From the NCBI RefSeq assembly GCF_023516715.1, contig NZ_JAMGSI010000001.1, positions 434,001 to 498,000 of the forward strand: 64,000 bases of DNA, read 5' to 3'. This DNA comes from Akkermansia massiliensis. GTDB lineage: Bacteria; Verrucomicrobiota; Verrucomicrobiia; Verrucomicrobiales; Akkermansiaceae. Positions 27,107 to 35,016 of the stretch are shown piece after piece; position 1 is the stretch's first letter; each line of letters starts with the position of its first letter. Under the pieces are notes generated by a model that worked only from the letters and a program-made list of their open reading frames with translations, searched no databases and was not told the DNA's origin. A program made the translations under genes and the position numbers.

Positions 27107-27170
27107 GGCAATGCCCGGATCATACGCCAGAACCTGTCCGGATGCCAGCAAATAGTGCCCTGTACGCAGA

Positions 27171-27205
27171 GCAGCCTTCCTCCGCCGGAGAGGGAGGAAG
27201 GCTGC
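27171..27205. terminator. Strong hairpin between gspG-like and glycosyltransferase genes
   Basis: GCAGCCTTCCTCC and GGGAGGAAGGCTGC form a 13-pair stem around about eight bases. A T-run is missing on either side, so it may be a weak or Rho-assisted terminator. Confidence 0.5.
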
Positions 27206-27241
27206 CGGAAAAAAGGGCCGTTCGCGGAGAAAAAGGAAGGA

Positions 27242-27910
27242 TCAGAACTTCGGCAGGTTGCCGATGTCGTCCTCGTTTTCAGGGGCATGCGGGTCTTTGA
27301 GATCGCTGTCCCCGTCCTTGCCGAAGGACCAGAAATCATAATCCGGATTCAGGCCGTTGCCCATTTTCAGGTTCTTGGCATTGGCGGATTTGGTGGGGAT
27401 GGCCTGCTCGCTGCCTAGGCGGTAGCGGTAGGGGGAGCCCCACGGGTCCGCCAGAATGTAGAGGGTGACCGGCCTCCCGTCCTTGCTTTTCACGTGGACT
27501 TCCCGGACGGTCGGGTTGCTCTTGGGCTGGGTGGCGGGGTTCAGTTCGTCATTGTAAATGGTGGTATCCCTGCCGGGCACGCCTTCATTCTTGTGGTCCC
27601 CGAACAGGGCCATGTAAACGACGTTGGAGCTGTATTCCTCACCGTTTGCCACGGCCACGCCGTGATTGTTGAAAGGGGCTTCCGTACCGTAGGGGTAGCG
27701 GTCATGGTCGCTGTGGTAGCTTTCCAGCCCCATTTCAATCTTGCGGACGATGGATTCCGTGGCCTGCTCGTTCTTTCTGGTTTCAAGCCAGGTGTAGATG
27801 GAGATGGTCAGCGTGGCCAGCACCACGATGATGACCATCACCACCAGGATTTCCATGAGGGTGAAGCCCTTTGCCGCCCGGAGGCGGCTGTATGCGGATC
27901 GAATCTTCAT
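27242..27910 (-). CDS. Type II secretion/type IV pilus pseudopilin (GspG-like)
   Basis: A 222-residue prepilin. A short basic leader of about 15 residues ends at Gly, followed by FTLMEILVVMVIIVVLATLT, the prepilin peptidase site and membrane helix. The C-terminal globular part has the GspG pattern DPWGSPYRYRLG and YDFWSFGKDGDSD, typical of the major pseudopilin fold that can hold calcium. GspG builds the periplasmic pseudopilus of type II secretion. The start at 27908-27910 (MKIRSAYSRLRAAKG) gives a normal leader; an upstream ATG gives an unusually long one. It is last in the four-gene cluster. Confidence 0.9.
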   Translation of the reverse strand: MKIRSAYSRLRAAKGFTLMEILVVMVIIVVLATLTISIYTWLETRKNEQATESIVRKIEMGLESYHSDHDRYPYGTEAPFNNHGVAVANGEEYSSNVVYMALFGDHKNEGVPGRDTTIYNDELNPATQPKSNPTVREVHVKSKDGRPVTLYILADPWGSPYRYRLGSEQAIPTKSANAKNLKMGNGLNPDYDFWSFGKDGDSDLKDPHAPENEDDIGNLPKF

Positions 27911-27929
27911 CTGGTTCTGCGTAGGGAGG

Positions 27930-29198
27930 TTAACCCATTTTTTCAATGACCTGCAGTAGGGGCAGGAACATGGCGAACACGATGCCGCCCACGACCACGG
28001 CCAGGAATACGATCATGATGGGTTCCAGCATGGAGGTCATGGCTCCCACGGCATTGTCCACTTCATCATCGTACACGTCCGCGATCTTGAGGAGCATGTC
28101 CGGAAGCTGGCCGGTTTCTTCACCCACGTCCACCATGGAGATCACCATGGGCGGGAAGAGCTTGGAGGAAGACATGGGCGTTACCACGGATTCACCTTCC
28201 TTCACGGAATCATGGATGAGGCCGATGGCGTCTCCCACGATCATGTTGCCGGCGGTATCCTTGGTGATGGTAAGCGCCTGGAGGATGGGAACGCCGGAGG
28301 TCACCAGCGTGCCGAAGGTACGGGCGAAGCGGGCGATGGCGCTCTTGCTCTGCACGTTGCCGATGACCGGCATGGTCAGCAGGGCGGAGTCAATCTTGCG
28401 GCGGCCGTTGGGCGTCTTGCTCATGGCCGTGAAGATAGCATACAGGATGGCGACGACGGCGGCCAGAATGACGGCGTTGGGCACGAATAAGGGCGCGGCC
28501 ATGAACCAGTCACTGATGCCGAACACGAATTCGGAAATGGCGGGAAGCTCCTGGTTCTGTTCCGCGAACATCGCCTTGAATTTGGGGACGATGACCAGCA
28601 TCAGGAAGATCACGATGCCCACCGCAATGAACAGCACGATGGAGGGGTACACCATGGCGGAGATCACCTTGCTCTTCAGTTTCTGCGCCTTTTCCTGGTA
28701 TTCCGCCAGGCGGTTCAGCACGACTTCCAGCACACCGCCGAGTTCACCGGCCTTCACCATGTTCACGAACAGGCGGTCAAAGATTTTGGGATGCTGGGCC
28801 AGGGCTTCGGAGAAGGTGGAGCCGCCCTGCACGGAATCGCCCAGGGCTTCAATGGTCACGCGCAGGTTGGGGTTCGCCTCCTGCTTGGCCAGCACGTTCA
28901 AGCTCTGGAGCAGGGGAAGCCCTGCGTCAATCAGGGTGGCGAGCTGGCGGGTGAAAATCATCAGGGCCTTGGCCTTGATTCTGCCGCCCAGCCTGCCTTT
29001 TTGCTTCTTGCCTCCCTTGGCCTTCTTCTTGGCGGCGGGCGTTTGCTGAATCTTGCCTTTTCCCGCTTCTACGATCTGGGTGGGGTACAGGCCATGCGCC
29101 CGGATGGATTCCATGGCCTCCGCTTCGGAATTGGCCTCCAGGGTACCCGTTTTCTGGTCGCCTTTATGGTCAAGTGCTGTATATTGATATTTAGGCAT
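27930..29198 (-). CDS. Type II secretion/pilus inner-membrane platform protein (GspF/PilC)
   Basis: A 422-residue platform protein with two repeated GspF domains (about residues 75-200 and 285-410) and three membrane segments. It begins MPKYQYTALDHKGDQKTGTL, as in PilC. Motifs include FTRQLATLIDAGLPLLQSL and the second-repeat copy FARTFGTLVTSGVPILQAL, plus MVDVGEETGQLPDML. It links the pseudopilus and the ATPase. A Lys/Gly-rich linker, AKKKAKGGKKQKGRLGG, lies near residue 60. It is in line with the upstream ATPases and the pseudopilin. Confidence 0.95.
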   Translation of the reverse strand: MPKYQYTALDHKGDQKTGTLEANSEAEAMESIRAHGLYPTQIVEAGKGKIQQTPAAKKKAKGGKKQKGRLGGRIKAKALMIFTRQLATLIDAGLPLLQSLNVLAKQEANPNLRVTIEALGDSVQGGSTFSEALAQHPKIFDRLFVNMVKAGELGGVLEVVLNRLAEYQEKAQKLKSKVISAMVYPSIVLFIAVGIVIFLMLVIVPKFKAMFAEQNQELPAISEFVFGISDWFMAAPLFVPNAVILAAVVAILYAIFTAMSKTPNGRRKIDSALLTMPVIGNVQSKSAIARFARTFGTLVTSGVPILQALTITKDTAGNMIVGDAIGLIHDSVKEGESVVTPMSSSKLFPPMVISMVDVGEETGQLPDMLLKIADVYDDEVDNAVGAMTSMLEPIMIVFLAVVVGGIVFAMFLPLLQVIEKMG

Positions 29199-29264
29199 AT
29201 ATGTGGTGTTTTAAGTGTTTTCTGCTTGGTGGTTGAAATGGTGGGTGCGGTATCCGGCTGTCCA

Positions 29265-30923
29265 TTAAGTATACTTCAGCACTTCTTCAATGGTGGTATT
29301 GCCGTCGTAAATATTTCTCAGACCGTCTTCACGCAGGGTGGACATGCCCATTTCAATGGCCTTCTGCTTCAGCACCACGGAGGGCGCGCGGTCCGTAATC
29401 ATGTCCCGCAGGGTATCGTTGATATCCAGAAGCTCGTAGATCCCCTTGCGGCCCTTGTAGCCGGAGTTGGAGCATTTGTCGCAACCGCGGCCCGTGAAGA
29501 AATGCTTGTCTCCCAGTTCATAGGGAGACACGCCAAGCTGGGAGAGGATGGTGGAGGAGGGTTCATACGGCGTGCGGCAGTCCGGGCAGATGGTGCGCAC
29601 CAGGCGCTGGGCCAGCACCCCTTCCAGGGAGGCTGCCACCAGGAAAGGTTCGCAGCCCATGTCCACCAGTCGCGTAATGGCGCCGGCGGAGTCGTTCGTG
29701 TGCAGGGTGGAGAGCACCAGGTGGCCCGTCAGGGATGCCTGGATGGCGATCTGGGCGGTCGCCATGTCTCGCATTTCCCCCACCAGAATGCGGTCCGGGT
29801 CCTGTCGCAGGAAGGCGCGGAGCACCATCGGGAAATCCAGGCCAATAGCTTCATTGATCGGGATCTGGATAATGCCGTCGATGTCGTATTCCACGGGGTC
29901 CTCCGCCGTCAGCACCTTGGAATCAATGGTATTGATTTCCCGCAGGGCGGCATACAGCGTGGTGGTCTTGCCGGCGCCGGTGGGACCGGTGACGATGAAA
30001 ATGCCGTTGGGTTTGTGGACCGTATCCAGAATATATTCATGAATATGCGGGGGGAGCCCCAGGTTGTCCAGGTTCAGGTTGACGGAAGAGCGGTCCAGCA
30101 CGCGGAGCACCACGGATTCACCGTACTGGGTGGGCAGGGAGGAAACACGCATGTCCACCGCCCGGTTCCCTATCTGCTTGACGATTCGGCCGTCCTGCGG
30201 AACGCGGCGTTCCGCGATGTTCATGTTCGCCATGACCTTGACGCGGGAAATAACCGGGACGGACAGGTGAACGGGCGGCGGCTGCATTTCATAAAGGGAG
30301 CCGTCCACGCGGTAGCGGATTTTGAATTCCTTTTCAAAGGGTTCAAAGTGAATGTCGGATGCTTTTTCCTTAATGGCCTGCGTGATGACCAGGTCCACAA
30401 AGCGAATGACGGGCGCGGCGGCGGAATCTTCCGTTTCATTGTTGACCTGCATGTTGTTGAGCTCCTGCATCAGGTCCGTCATGGCGGCGGATTCCCCGCC
30501 GTACAGTTCGTTGATGCGTTCGGAAATCTGGTAATCCGGAGCGATGAGGACGTGGATGTCTTGGCCGAGGGCGAAGCGCAGGTCCTCCACCGTCTGCGGA
30601 TTCAGGGGGTCCACCAGGCAGACGTACAGGCCTTCCGGGCCGTGCCGCACGGGCAGGGCGCCGTGCAGGCGCACGAGCGTGGCCGGCATCATGTTCTGCA
30701 CGTTCGGGTCCGGCTGGAAGTTGTCCAGCGTAATGAATTCCGTCCCCAGGTCGCTGGCGATCATCTGCCAGATATCGTCCTTGCTGCCGATGATGCCGAA
30801 GTCTGCCAGCACTTCCGGCAGCTCCTTGCCGGAGACGGTCATTTCCTCCTTGATGTCCTTCGCCAGGGATTTGTCGATCATTCCCCGGCCGATAAAAAGT
30901 TCCAGTGTAAGATTGGTGTCCAT
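29265..30923 (-). CDS. GspE/PilB-family secretion ATPase, second copy
   Basis: A 552-residue AAA-type hexameric ATPase. The N-terminal T2SSE_N domain (first ~150 residues) is followed by the ATPase core: Walker A GPTGAGKTTTLY near residue 310, ITAEDPVEY-like KVLTAEDPVEYDIDG, Asp box DPDRILVGEMRD, and His box TGHLVLSTLHTND. A tetra-cysteine zinc site, CPDC then CDKC, is near residue 460-500. It powers pseudopilus or pilus assembly. A second, upstream ATPase is 28 bases away, so the cluster has two engines. Confidence 0.95.
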   Translation of the reverse strand: MDTNLTLELFIGRGMIDKSLAKDIKEEMTVSGKELPEVLADFGIIGSKDDIWQMIASDLGTEFITLDNFQPDPNVQNMMPATLVRLHGALPVRHGPEGLYVCLVDPLNPQTVEDLRFALGQDIHVLIAPDYQISERINELYGGESAAMTDLMQELNNMQVNNETEDSAAAPVIRFVDLVITQAIKEKASDIHFEPFEKEFKIRYRVDGSLYEMQPPPVHLSVPVISRVKVMANMNIAERRVPQDGRIVKQIGNRAVDMRVSSLPTQYGESVVLRVLDRSSVNLNLDNLGLPPHIHEYILDTVHKPNGIFIVTGPTGAGKTTTLYAALREINTIDSKVLTAEDPVEYDIDGIIQIPINEAIGLDFPMVLRAFLRQDPDRILVGEMRDMATAQIAIQASLTGHLVLSTLHTNDSAGAITRLVDMGCEPFLVAASLEGVLAQRLVRTICPDCRTPYEPSSTILSQLGVSPYELGDKHFFTGRGCDKCSNSGYKGRKGIYELLDINDTLRDMITDRAPSVVLKQKAIEMGMSTLREDGLRNIYDGNTTIEEVLKYT

Positions 30924-30951
30924 AATAATCAGAATGAATTGCGGGGGAAAA

Positions 30952-32598
30952 TCAGTTGGCGTCTCCCATGGTGACGTTCAGCACTTCTTCCGGAGAGGTG
31001 AGGCCGGCCAGCACCTTGCGCACGCCGTCCTCTCTCAGGGTTCTCATGCCCAGTTCCCGGGCGCGCTGGCGCAGCTGGGGGGAGGTCAGGTTCTCGTTGA
31101 TCATGCGTCGCACTTCGTCGTCGATCTCGAAAATTTCAAACAGGCCCATCCGTCCCTTGAACCCGCCGCCGCGGCAGAAGTCGCAGCCGTGGGGGGCCTT
31201 GATCTGGCCCGGAGTGAGACGGGACATGTCAATGTTCAGCGTATGCGCCTGCTTTTCCGTCAGCACGCCGTCCACCTTGCAGCGGTCACACAGCTTGCGG
31301 ACAAGACGCTGGGCCATGATGGCCCGGACAGAAGAGGCGATCAGGAAGCGTTTGATGCCGATGTCCGCCAGACGGGCCACGGCGCTGGGGGCGTCATTGG
31401 TGTGGAGGGTGGAAAATACCAGGTGACCCGTCAGGGAGGCGTTGATGGCGATGCTGGCCGTCTCCATGTCTCGAATTTCCCCGATCATGATGATGTTGGG
31501 GGCCTGGCGGAGCATGGCGCGCAGGGCGGCGGCAAAGGTCATGCCGATGTCCGCCTTTACCATCACCTGGTTGATGCCGGAAAGTTCGTATTCCACGGGG
31601 TCTTCCACCGTGATGATCTTTTTATCCGGGCGGTTGATGTGGTTCAAGCACGCGTAAAGGGTAGTGGTCTTACCGGAACCGGTGGGGCCCGTTACCAGGA
31701 TGATGCCGTCCGGAAGAGTGATGAGGCGGTCGAACACGGCTTCATCATCCGAGAAGAACCCGAGCTGGGGGAGACCCAGCACCAGGGCTGACTTGTCCAG
31801 AATACGCATGACGATGCTTTCCCCATGGTTGCTGGGCACGGAAGACACGCGGAGGTCAATCTGCTTGCCGCCGATGTTCATCTGGATTCGGCCGTCCTGG
31901 GGCATGCGCTTTTCCGCGATGCTCATGGTGGTGCTCATCACTTTGAGGCGCGCGATGATGGGGCTGAGCAGCTTCTTGGGATGAGTGGCCACCTCCACCA
32001 GCTTGCCGTCCACGCGGTAGCGGATGCGGAGCCGGTTTTCCATGGGCTCAATGTGAATGTCGGACGCCCGCATCTTGAAGGCGTCCGTCAGCATCTGCTG
32101 CACCAGGCGGATGATGGGCGCGTCTCCGTCGTCCCCATCCAGGCCGGCGGCGTCTGCCGGAACGGTCAGGTCACGGTAAAATTCTTTCAGGCGGCTTTCC
32201 ACCGCGCTGTGGGTGGCGACGCTGAAAATCACGTCGCGCCCCATCAGTTGGGGCAGGCTGTCCATGGTTTCCAGATTCAGCGGGTCGTCAATGGCGATGT
32301 TGACGGAAAAGCCGTCGTCGGAAATGGGGATGGCCCGGAAGCGCCTGGCGAGCTCCGGCGTGATGAGTTCGCGCACCTCCTGGGGAATGTGCATGGAGCC
32401 CAGGTCCACGACGGGCAGCAGGGATGTGGAAGCCGCCACCTGCGCGATGACGTCTTCTGTAAGATAATTGGCCTGGATCAGGAAATCGACCAGGTCCTGG
32501 GTGGGAGATTTTTGACTGCGCGCGTATTGAAGAATCTCTTCATTCAGATAGCCGGCCTGCGTAAGAAGTTCGATGAGATATGATTCGTTGGAGTACAC
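30952..32598 (-). CDS. GspE/PilB-family secretion ATPase, first copy
   Basis: A 548-residue ATPase paralogous to the next gene. Walker A is GPTGSGKTTTLY near residue 298. The Walker B region is NIIMIGEIRDMET, the His box TGHLVFSTLHTND, and the four-cysteine site CDRC and CDFC is in the last ~110 residues. The N-terminal domain starts MYSNESYLIELLTQAGYLNE. It is first in the cluster and ends 28 bases before the second copy. Two GspE/PilB copies in tandem suggest two modes, for example pilus and secretion, or one hetero-oligomeric motor. A retraction ATPase (PilT) would be shorter than either. Confidence 0.95.
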   Translation of the reverse strand: MYSNESYLIELLTQAGYLNEEILQYARSQKSPTQDLVDFLIQANYLTEDVIAQVAASTSLLPVVDLGSMHIPQEVRELITPELARRFRAIPISDDGFSVNIAIDDPLNLETMDSLPQLMGRDVIFSVATHSAVESRLKEFYRDLTVPADAAGLDGDDGDAPIIRLVQQMLTDAFKMRASDIHIEPMENRLRIRYRVDGKLVEVATHPKKLLSPIIARLKVMSTTMSIAEKRMPQDGRIQMNIGGKQIDLRVSSVPSNHGESIVMRILDKSALVLGLPQLGFFSDDEAVFDRLITLPDGIILVTGPTGSGKTTTLYACLNHINRPDKKIITVEDPVEYELSGINQVMVKADIGMTFAAALRAMLRQAPNIIMIGEIRDMETASIAINASLTGHLVFSTLHTNDAPSAVARLADIGIKRFLIASSVRAIMAQRLVRKLCDRCKVDGVLTEKQAHTLNIDMSRLTPGQIKAPHGCDFCRGGGFKGRMGLFEIFEIDDEVRRMINENLTSPQLRQRARELGMRTLREDGVRKVLAGLTSPEEVLNVTMGDAN

Positions 32599-32809
32599 GT
32601 CGATCTCTGGAGTCTATGGTTGGAAGTCTGCCGAAACGGGACGGCAGGATACTCCCCTATTTCTGACAGGTTCGAGGCGTAAAGTCAACTTAGCTTCCCT
32701 CAAAAGGGCATTTTTTTTCAGGTGCGGAGGGGGAAGGGGAAGACGGCCTTCCTCCCATGCCGCTTGCCGGGCCTGCGGAATCTCCCGGAGGGCGGGATTT
32801 TTCCCGCTC

Positions 32810-33820
32810 TCAGGAGCGCCGGCGGGGAAGGGTGGAAAGCAGGTCTTCCAGCTCCGCCATGCTGGAGACGCGAGCCAGGCGGGAGCGCATTTCCTTGGCT
32901 CCCGGAAACCCCTTCGTGTAAGCCAGAATGCGGGACCTCATGTGGCGCATGGTGTGGAGTTCGTCCCCGTAATGGCGGGACTCCAGGGCCATCCGGGCAT
33001 GACGCAGGATCAGGTCCGTCTTTTCCTGCGGATCCCTGGCCGGAGGCATGGCGCCGTGCAGCAGATAATATTTGGCGTCTCCGAAAATCCATGGATTCTC
33101 CATGGCCGCCCGGCCAATCATGACGCCGCTGACGGCTGTGTTTTCCTTCACGTACGCTACCGCCTGCGGGGTGGAAATATCCCCGTTCCCGATGACCGGC
33201 ACGGACATGGCCCGTGCGCATTCGTCAATGATGTCCCAGTTGGCCGTGCCGGAATACTGCTGGGAACGGGTGCGCCCGTGAATGGTAATCATGGAAATTC
33301 CTTCATCCTCCAGCAGGCGGCACGCGTCCATGGCGCACAGGCTCTGGAAATCCCAGCCAATGCGTATTTTGGCCGTGACGGGGATGCGGTCGCCCACGGC
33401 TTTCACCACGCCTCCGGCCACGGAGGCCAGCAGGGGAAGGTCTTTCAGCAGGGAGGACCCTCCATTTTTGCCCACCACTTTGGGGACCGGACAGCCGAAG
33501 TTGATATCGATGAAATCCGGTTTCTCATGGTCCAGGATTATTCTGGCGGCCTCTCCCATGTGGTTCCCGTCCGCGCCGAAAAGCTGAATGCCTATGGGGC
33601 GGTGCGCGTCTTCTATCTTCGTGTACCTCCGGTTTCTCTCCCATGCCTGGAGAATGCCTTCCGCAGAGACGAACTCCGTCACCATGACGTCAACCCCCAG
33701 TTCCTTGCAGATGGTGCGGAAAATGGGGTCCGTTACTCCGGCCATCGGAGCCAGGAACAACGGGAAATCCGTTTTGATAAACGGCAGGGAAGCGGAAGCT
33801 GGGCGGTTGGAAAAAGTCAT
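32810..33820 (-). CDS. dusB: tRNA-dihydrouridine synthase (DusB-like)
   Basis: A 336-residue TIM-barrel flavoenzyme. FLAPMAGVTDPIFRTICKEL near residue 23 binds FMN. The catalytic Cys is in DINFGCPVPKVVGKNGGSS near residue 111. Later are KIRIGWD, ITIHGRTRSQQYSGTANWD and the phosphate site VIGNGDISTP with VMIGRAAMENPWIF. It reduces a uridine in the D loop of tRNAs using NADPH. The protein matches the DusB size and motifs, though DusA or DusC cannot be ruled out. It lies between the secretion cluster and the YlbF-like gene. Confidence 0.92.
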   Translation of the reverse strand: MTFSNRPASASLPFIKTDFPLFLAPMAGVTDPIFRTICKELGVDVMVTEFVSAEGILQAWERNRRYTKIEDAHRPIGIQLFGADGNHMGEAARIILDHEKPDFIDINFGCPVPKVVGKNGGSSLLKDLPLLASVAGGVVKAVGDRIPVTAKIRIGWDFQSLCAMDACRLLEDEGISMITIHGRTRSQQYSGTANWDIIDECARAMSVPVIGNGDISTPQAVAYVKENTAVSGVMIGRAAMENPWIFGDAKYYLLHGAMPPARDPQEKTDLILRHARMALESRHYGDELHTMRHMRSRILAYTKGFPGAKEMRSRLARVSSMAELEDLLSTLPRRRS

Positions 33821-34203
33821 GATTCCTTAGAATGAGGCTAACATGGGCCCATCTCCCGTTCAAGCGTCTTGCCCGTCCTGATGAAGAAAGCGGGGTGGGG
33901 AAAATGCAGGCGGCGTGCAAATGCGGCCCTCTTTTGAAAAAGCCTTTATGGAACGCCGCAGGCTTCTGCGGCATCTGAGAGAATATGCGGTCATGGGCCG
34001 CAATTTTTGATATTGGTTCGCTGGCGCTCAGTTTTTCCGGTTGCCGCAAAGGCTTGTGAAGCCCCTGACGGTTTTCAGGCCAGGGCGTGTGCCGGACTGG
34101 ATACGTACATGTCCTGGAAGGGCGGCGTTGACGCATGCCGTCAATGAAAAACGGCTTCACCTGGGAGTGAAGCCGTTTGACGAAAGGTTGAAAGATCGCT
34201 TTT
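33821..34203. other. Intergenic region with a terminator for the YlbF-like gene
   Basis: About 380 bases with no confident gene; it holds the terminator described next. One 17-base stretch, ending at 34035, recurs exactly in another intergenic region near 61978. Confidence 0.5.
34143..34180 (-). terminator. Terminator after the YlbF-like gene
   Basis: Read leftward, AAACGGCTTCAC and GTGAAGCCGTTT form a perfect 12-pair stem around six bases (34149-34178), then TTTTTCATTG. It lies about 25 bases past the gene stop. Confidence 0.85.
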
Positions 34204-34719
34204 TTAGTGGTTGCCGCAGCCGCAGCCCCCGTCCTTGTGATCGTGGTCGTGGTCGCAATTGCCGTCGCAATCGCAGCTTTCCTTGTCGCAGCTGCCGCCA
34301 CAGGAGCAGGAAGTCTGGGCGCTCATGGCGCGCTGCCGGGCTTCCTCGATTTCTTCCGGAGTGGGCGCACGGCCAAGGTCGATGGACATGCCCAGATAAT
34401 GATTGATGGTGTTCAGGAGTTCATCGATGGTCTGGCGGGCTTCCAGGAAGCCGCGGGCGGCATCGTTCTTGACAACGTTTTCACGCAGGGTATCGAACTT
34501 GGAGATTTCCTCTTCCGTGGGGGGCATGCCGGCCAAGTGCTTGTTGCGCAGTTCTTCTCCGTAGGCGTTTACTTCTTCAAAAAGCTTGGTTGCCTCCGGA
34601 TTCTGGAAAAAGAGGCCGATTTTTGCCTTGGAGGCCACAACCTGGTCTTCCTTGGCAAGCAGGTTGCAAAGGGCTTCCGTGGCGGCGCGCAGGTTGTCAT
34701 TGAGAACGGGGGTATTCAT
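34204..34719 (-). CDS. YlbF/YmcA-family protein with a Cys/His-rich C-terminal tail
   Basis: A 171-residue protein. Residues 1-135 form the helical YlbF/YmcA (DUF964) domain, beginning MNTPVLNDNLRAATEALCNL and containing AKIGLFFQNPEATKLFEEVN, which in Bacillus helps control RNase Y and development. The last ~35 residues are unusual: about ten Cys in Cys-x-Cys-type pairs and several His and Asp (SCSCGGSCDKESC, CDHDHDHK, CGCGNH). This tail could bind iron-sulfur, zinc or other metals. Bacillus Y-complex proteins carry an [4Fe-4S] cluster, so a redox or metal sensor role is plausible but is inference. A strong terminator follows. Confidence 0.85.
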   Translation of the reverse strand: MNTPVLNDNLRAATEALCNLLAKEDQVVASKAKIGLFFQNPEATKLFEEVNAYGEELRNKHLAGMPPTEEEISKFDTLRENVVKNDAARGFLEARQTIDELLNTINHYLGMSIDLGRAPTPEEIEEARQRAMSAQTSCSCGGSCDKESCDCDGNCDHDHDHKDGGCGCGNH

Positions 34720-34800
34720 ATAAGATTCATTTAATCATGCCTTTCCGGACAGGGCAACCCGGTTGCGAGGCATGGCGTACATTTCCGTGTCACGGCCTGT

Positions 34801-34819
34801 TGCGGATTACAAATCCGAA
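34801..34819 (+). repeat. Left arm of a 19-bp inverted repeat (locus 1)
   Basis: TGCGGATTACAAATCCGAA. It is the exact reverse complement of 34972-34990 and is itself a near palindrome (CGGATT-ACA-AATCCG). Confidence 0.9.
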
Positions 34820-34910
34820 GTCAATACTACTTTTTCATATCAAATGCATTTCTCCAACTCTACCCATTATTTCCCCGGATATTCTTAACAAGAAGAATAT
34901 TTGTTAGAAA

Positions 34911-34939
34911 TTGTCATATATGCTTGAATATGATGAATA
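34911..34939 (+). promoter_or_regulatory. Candidate promoter inside inverted-repeat locus 1
   Basis: TTGTCA (34911-34916) and TGAATA (34934-34939) are 17 bases apart in an AT-rich stretch, pointing at the glycosyltransferase gene at 35017. The -10 is weak. Confidence 0.35.
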
Positions 34940-34971
34940 TTCTTCTTACATTCGCATTGTTGCCTATCTAG

Positions 34972-34990
34972 TTCGGATTTGTAATCCGCA
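34972..34990 (-). repeat. Right arm of a 19-bp inverted repeat (locus 1)
   Basis: TTCGGATTTGTAATCCGCA, the exact reverse complement of 34801-34819. The 152 bases between the arms are AT-rich and hold a candidate promoter and an internal hairpin (ATATTCTT/AAGAATAT). It lies 26 bases before the next gene. Confidence 0.9.
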
Positions 34991-35016
34991 CAATCCCACT
35001 TGTTGCTACCCAACCT

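Noticed and set aside
28791-30974. Long rightward open frame antisense to the secretion ATPase and platform genes
   Set aside because: The leftward genes carry complete ATPase and GspF motifs; the rightward translation is compositionally odd (Gly/Val/His-rich) and matches nothing.
34801-34990. Transposon with target-site duplication at the 19-bp repeats
   Set aside because: The bases directly outside the two arms (TGT and CAA) do not form a direct duplication, so simple cut-and-paste insertion is not supported, though it is not excluded.
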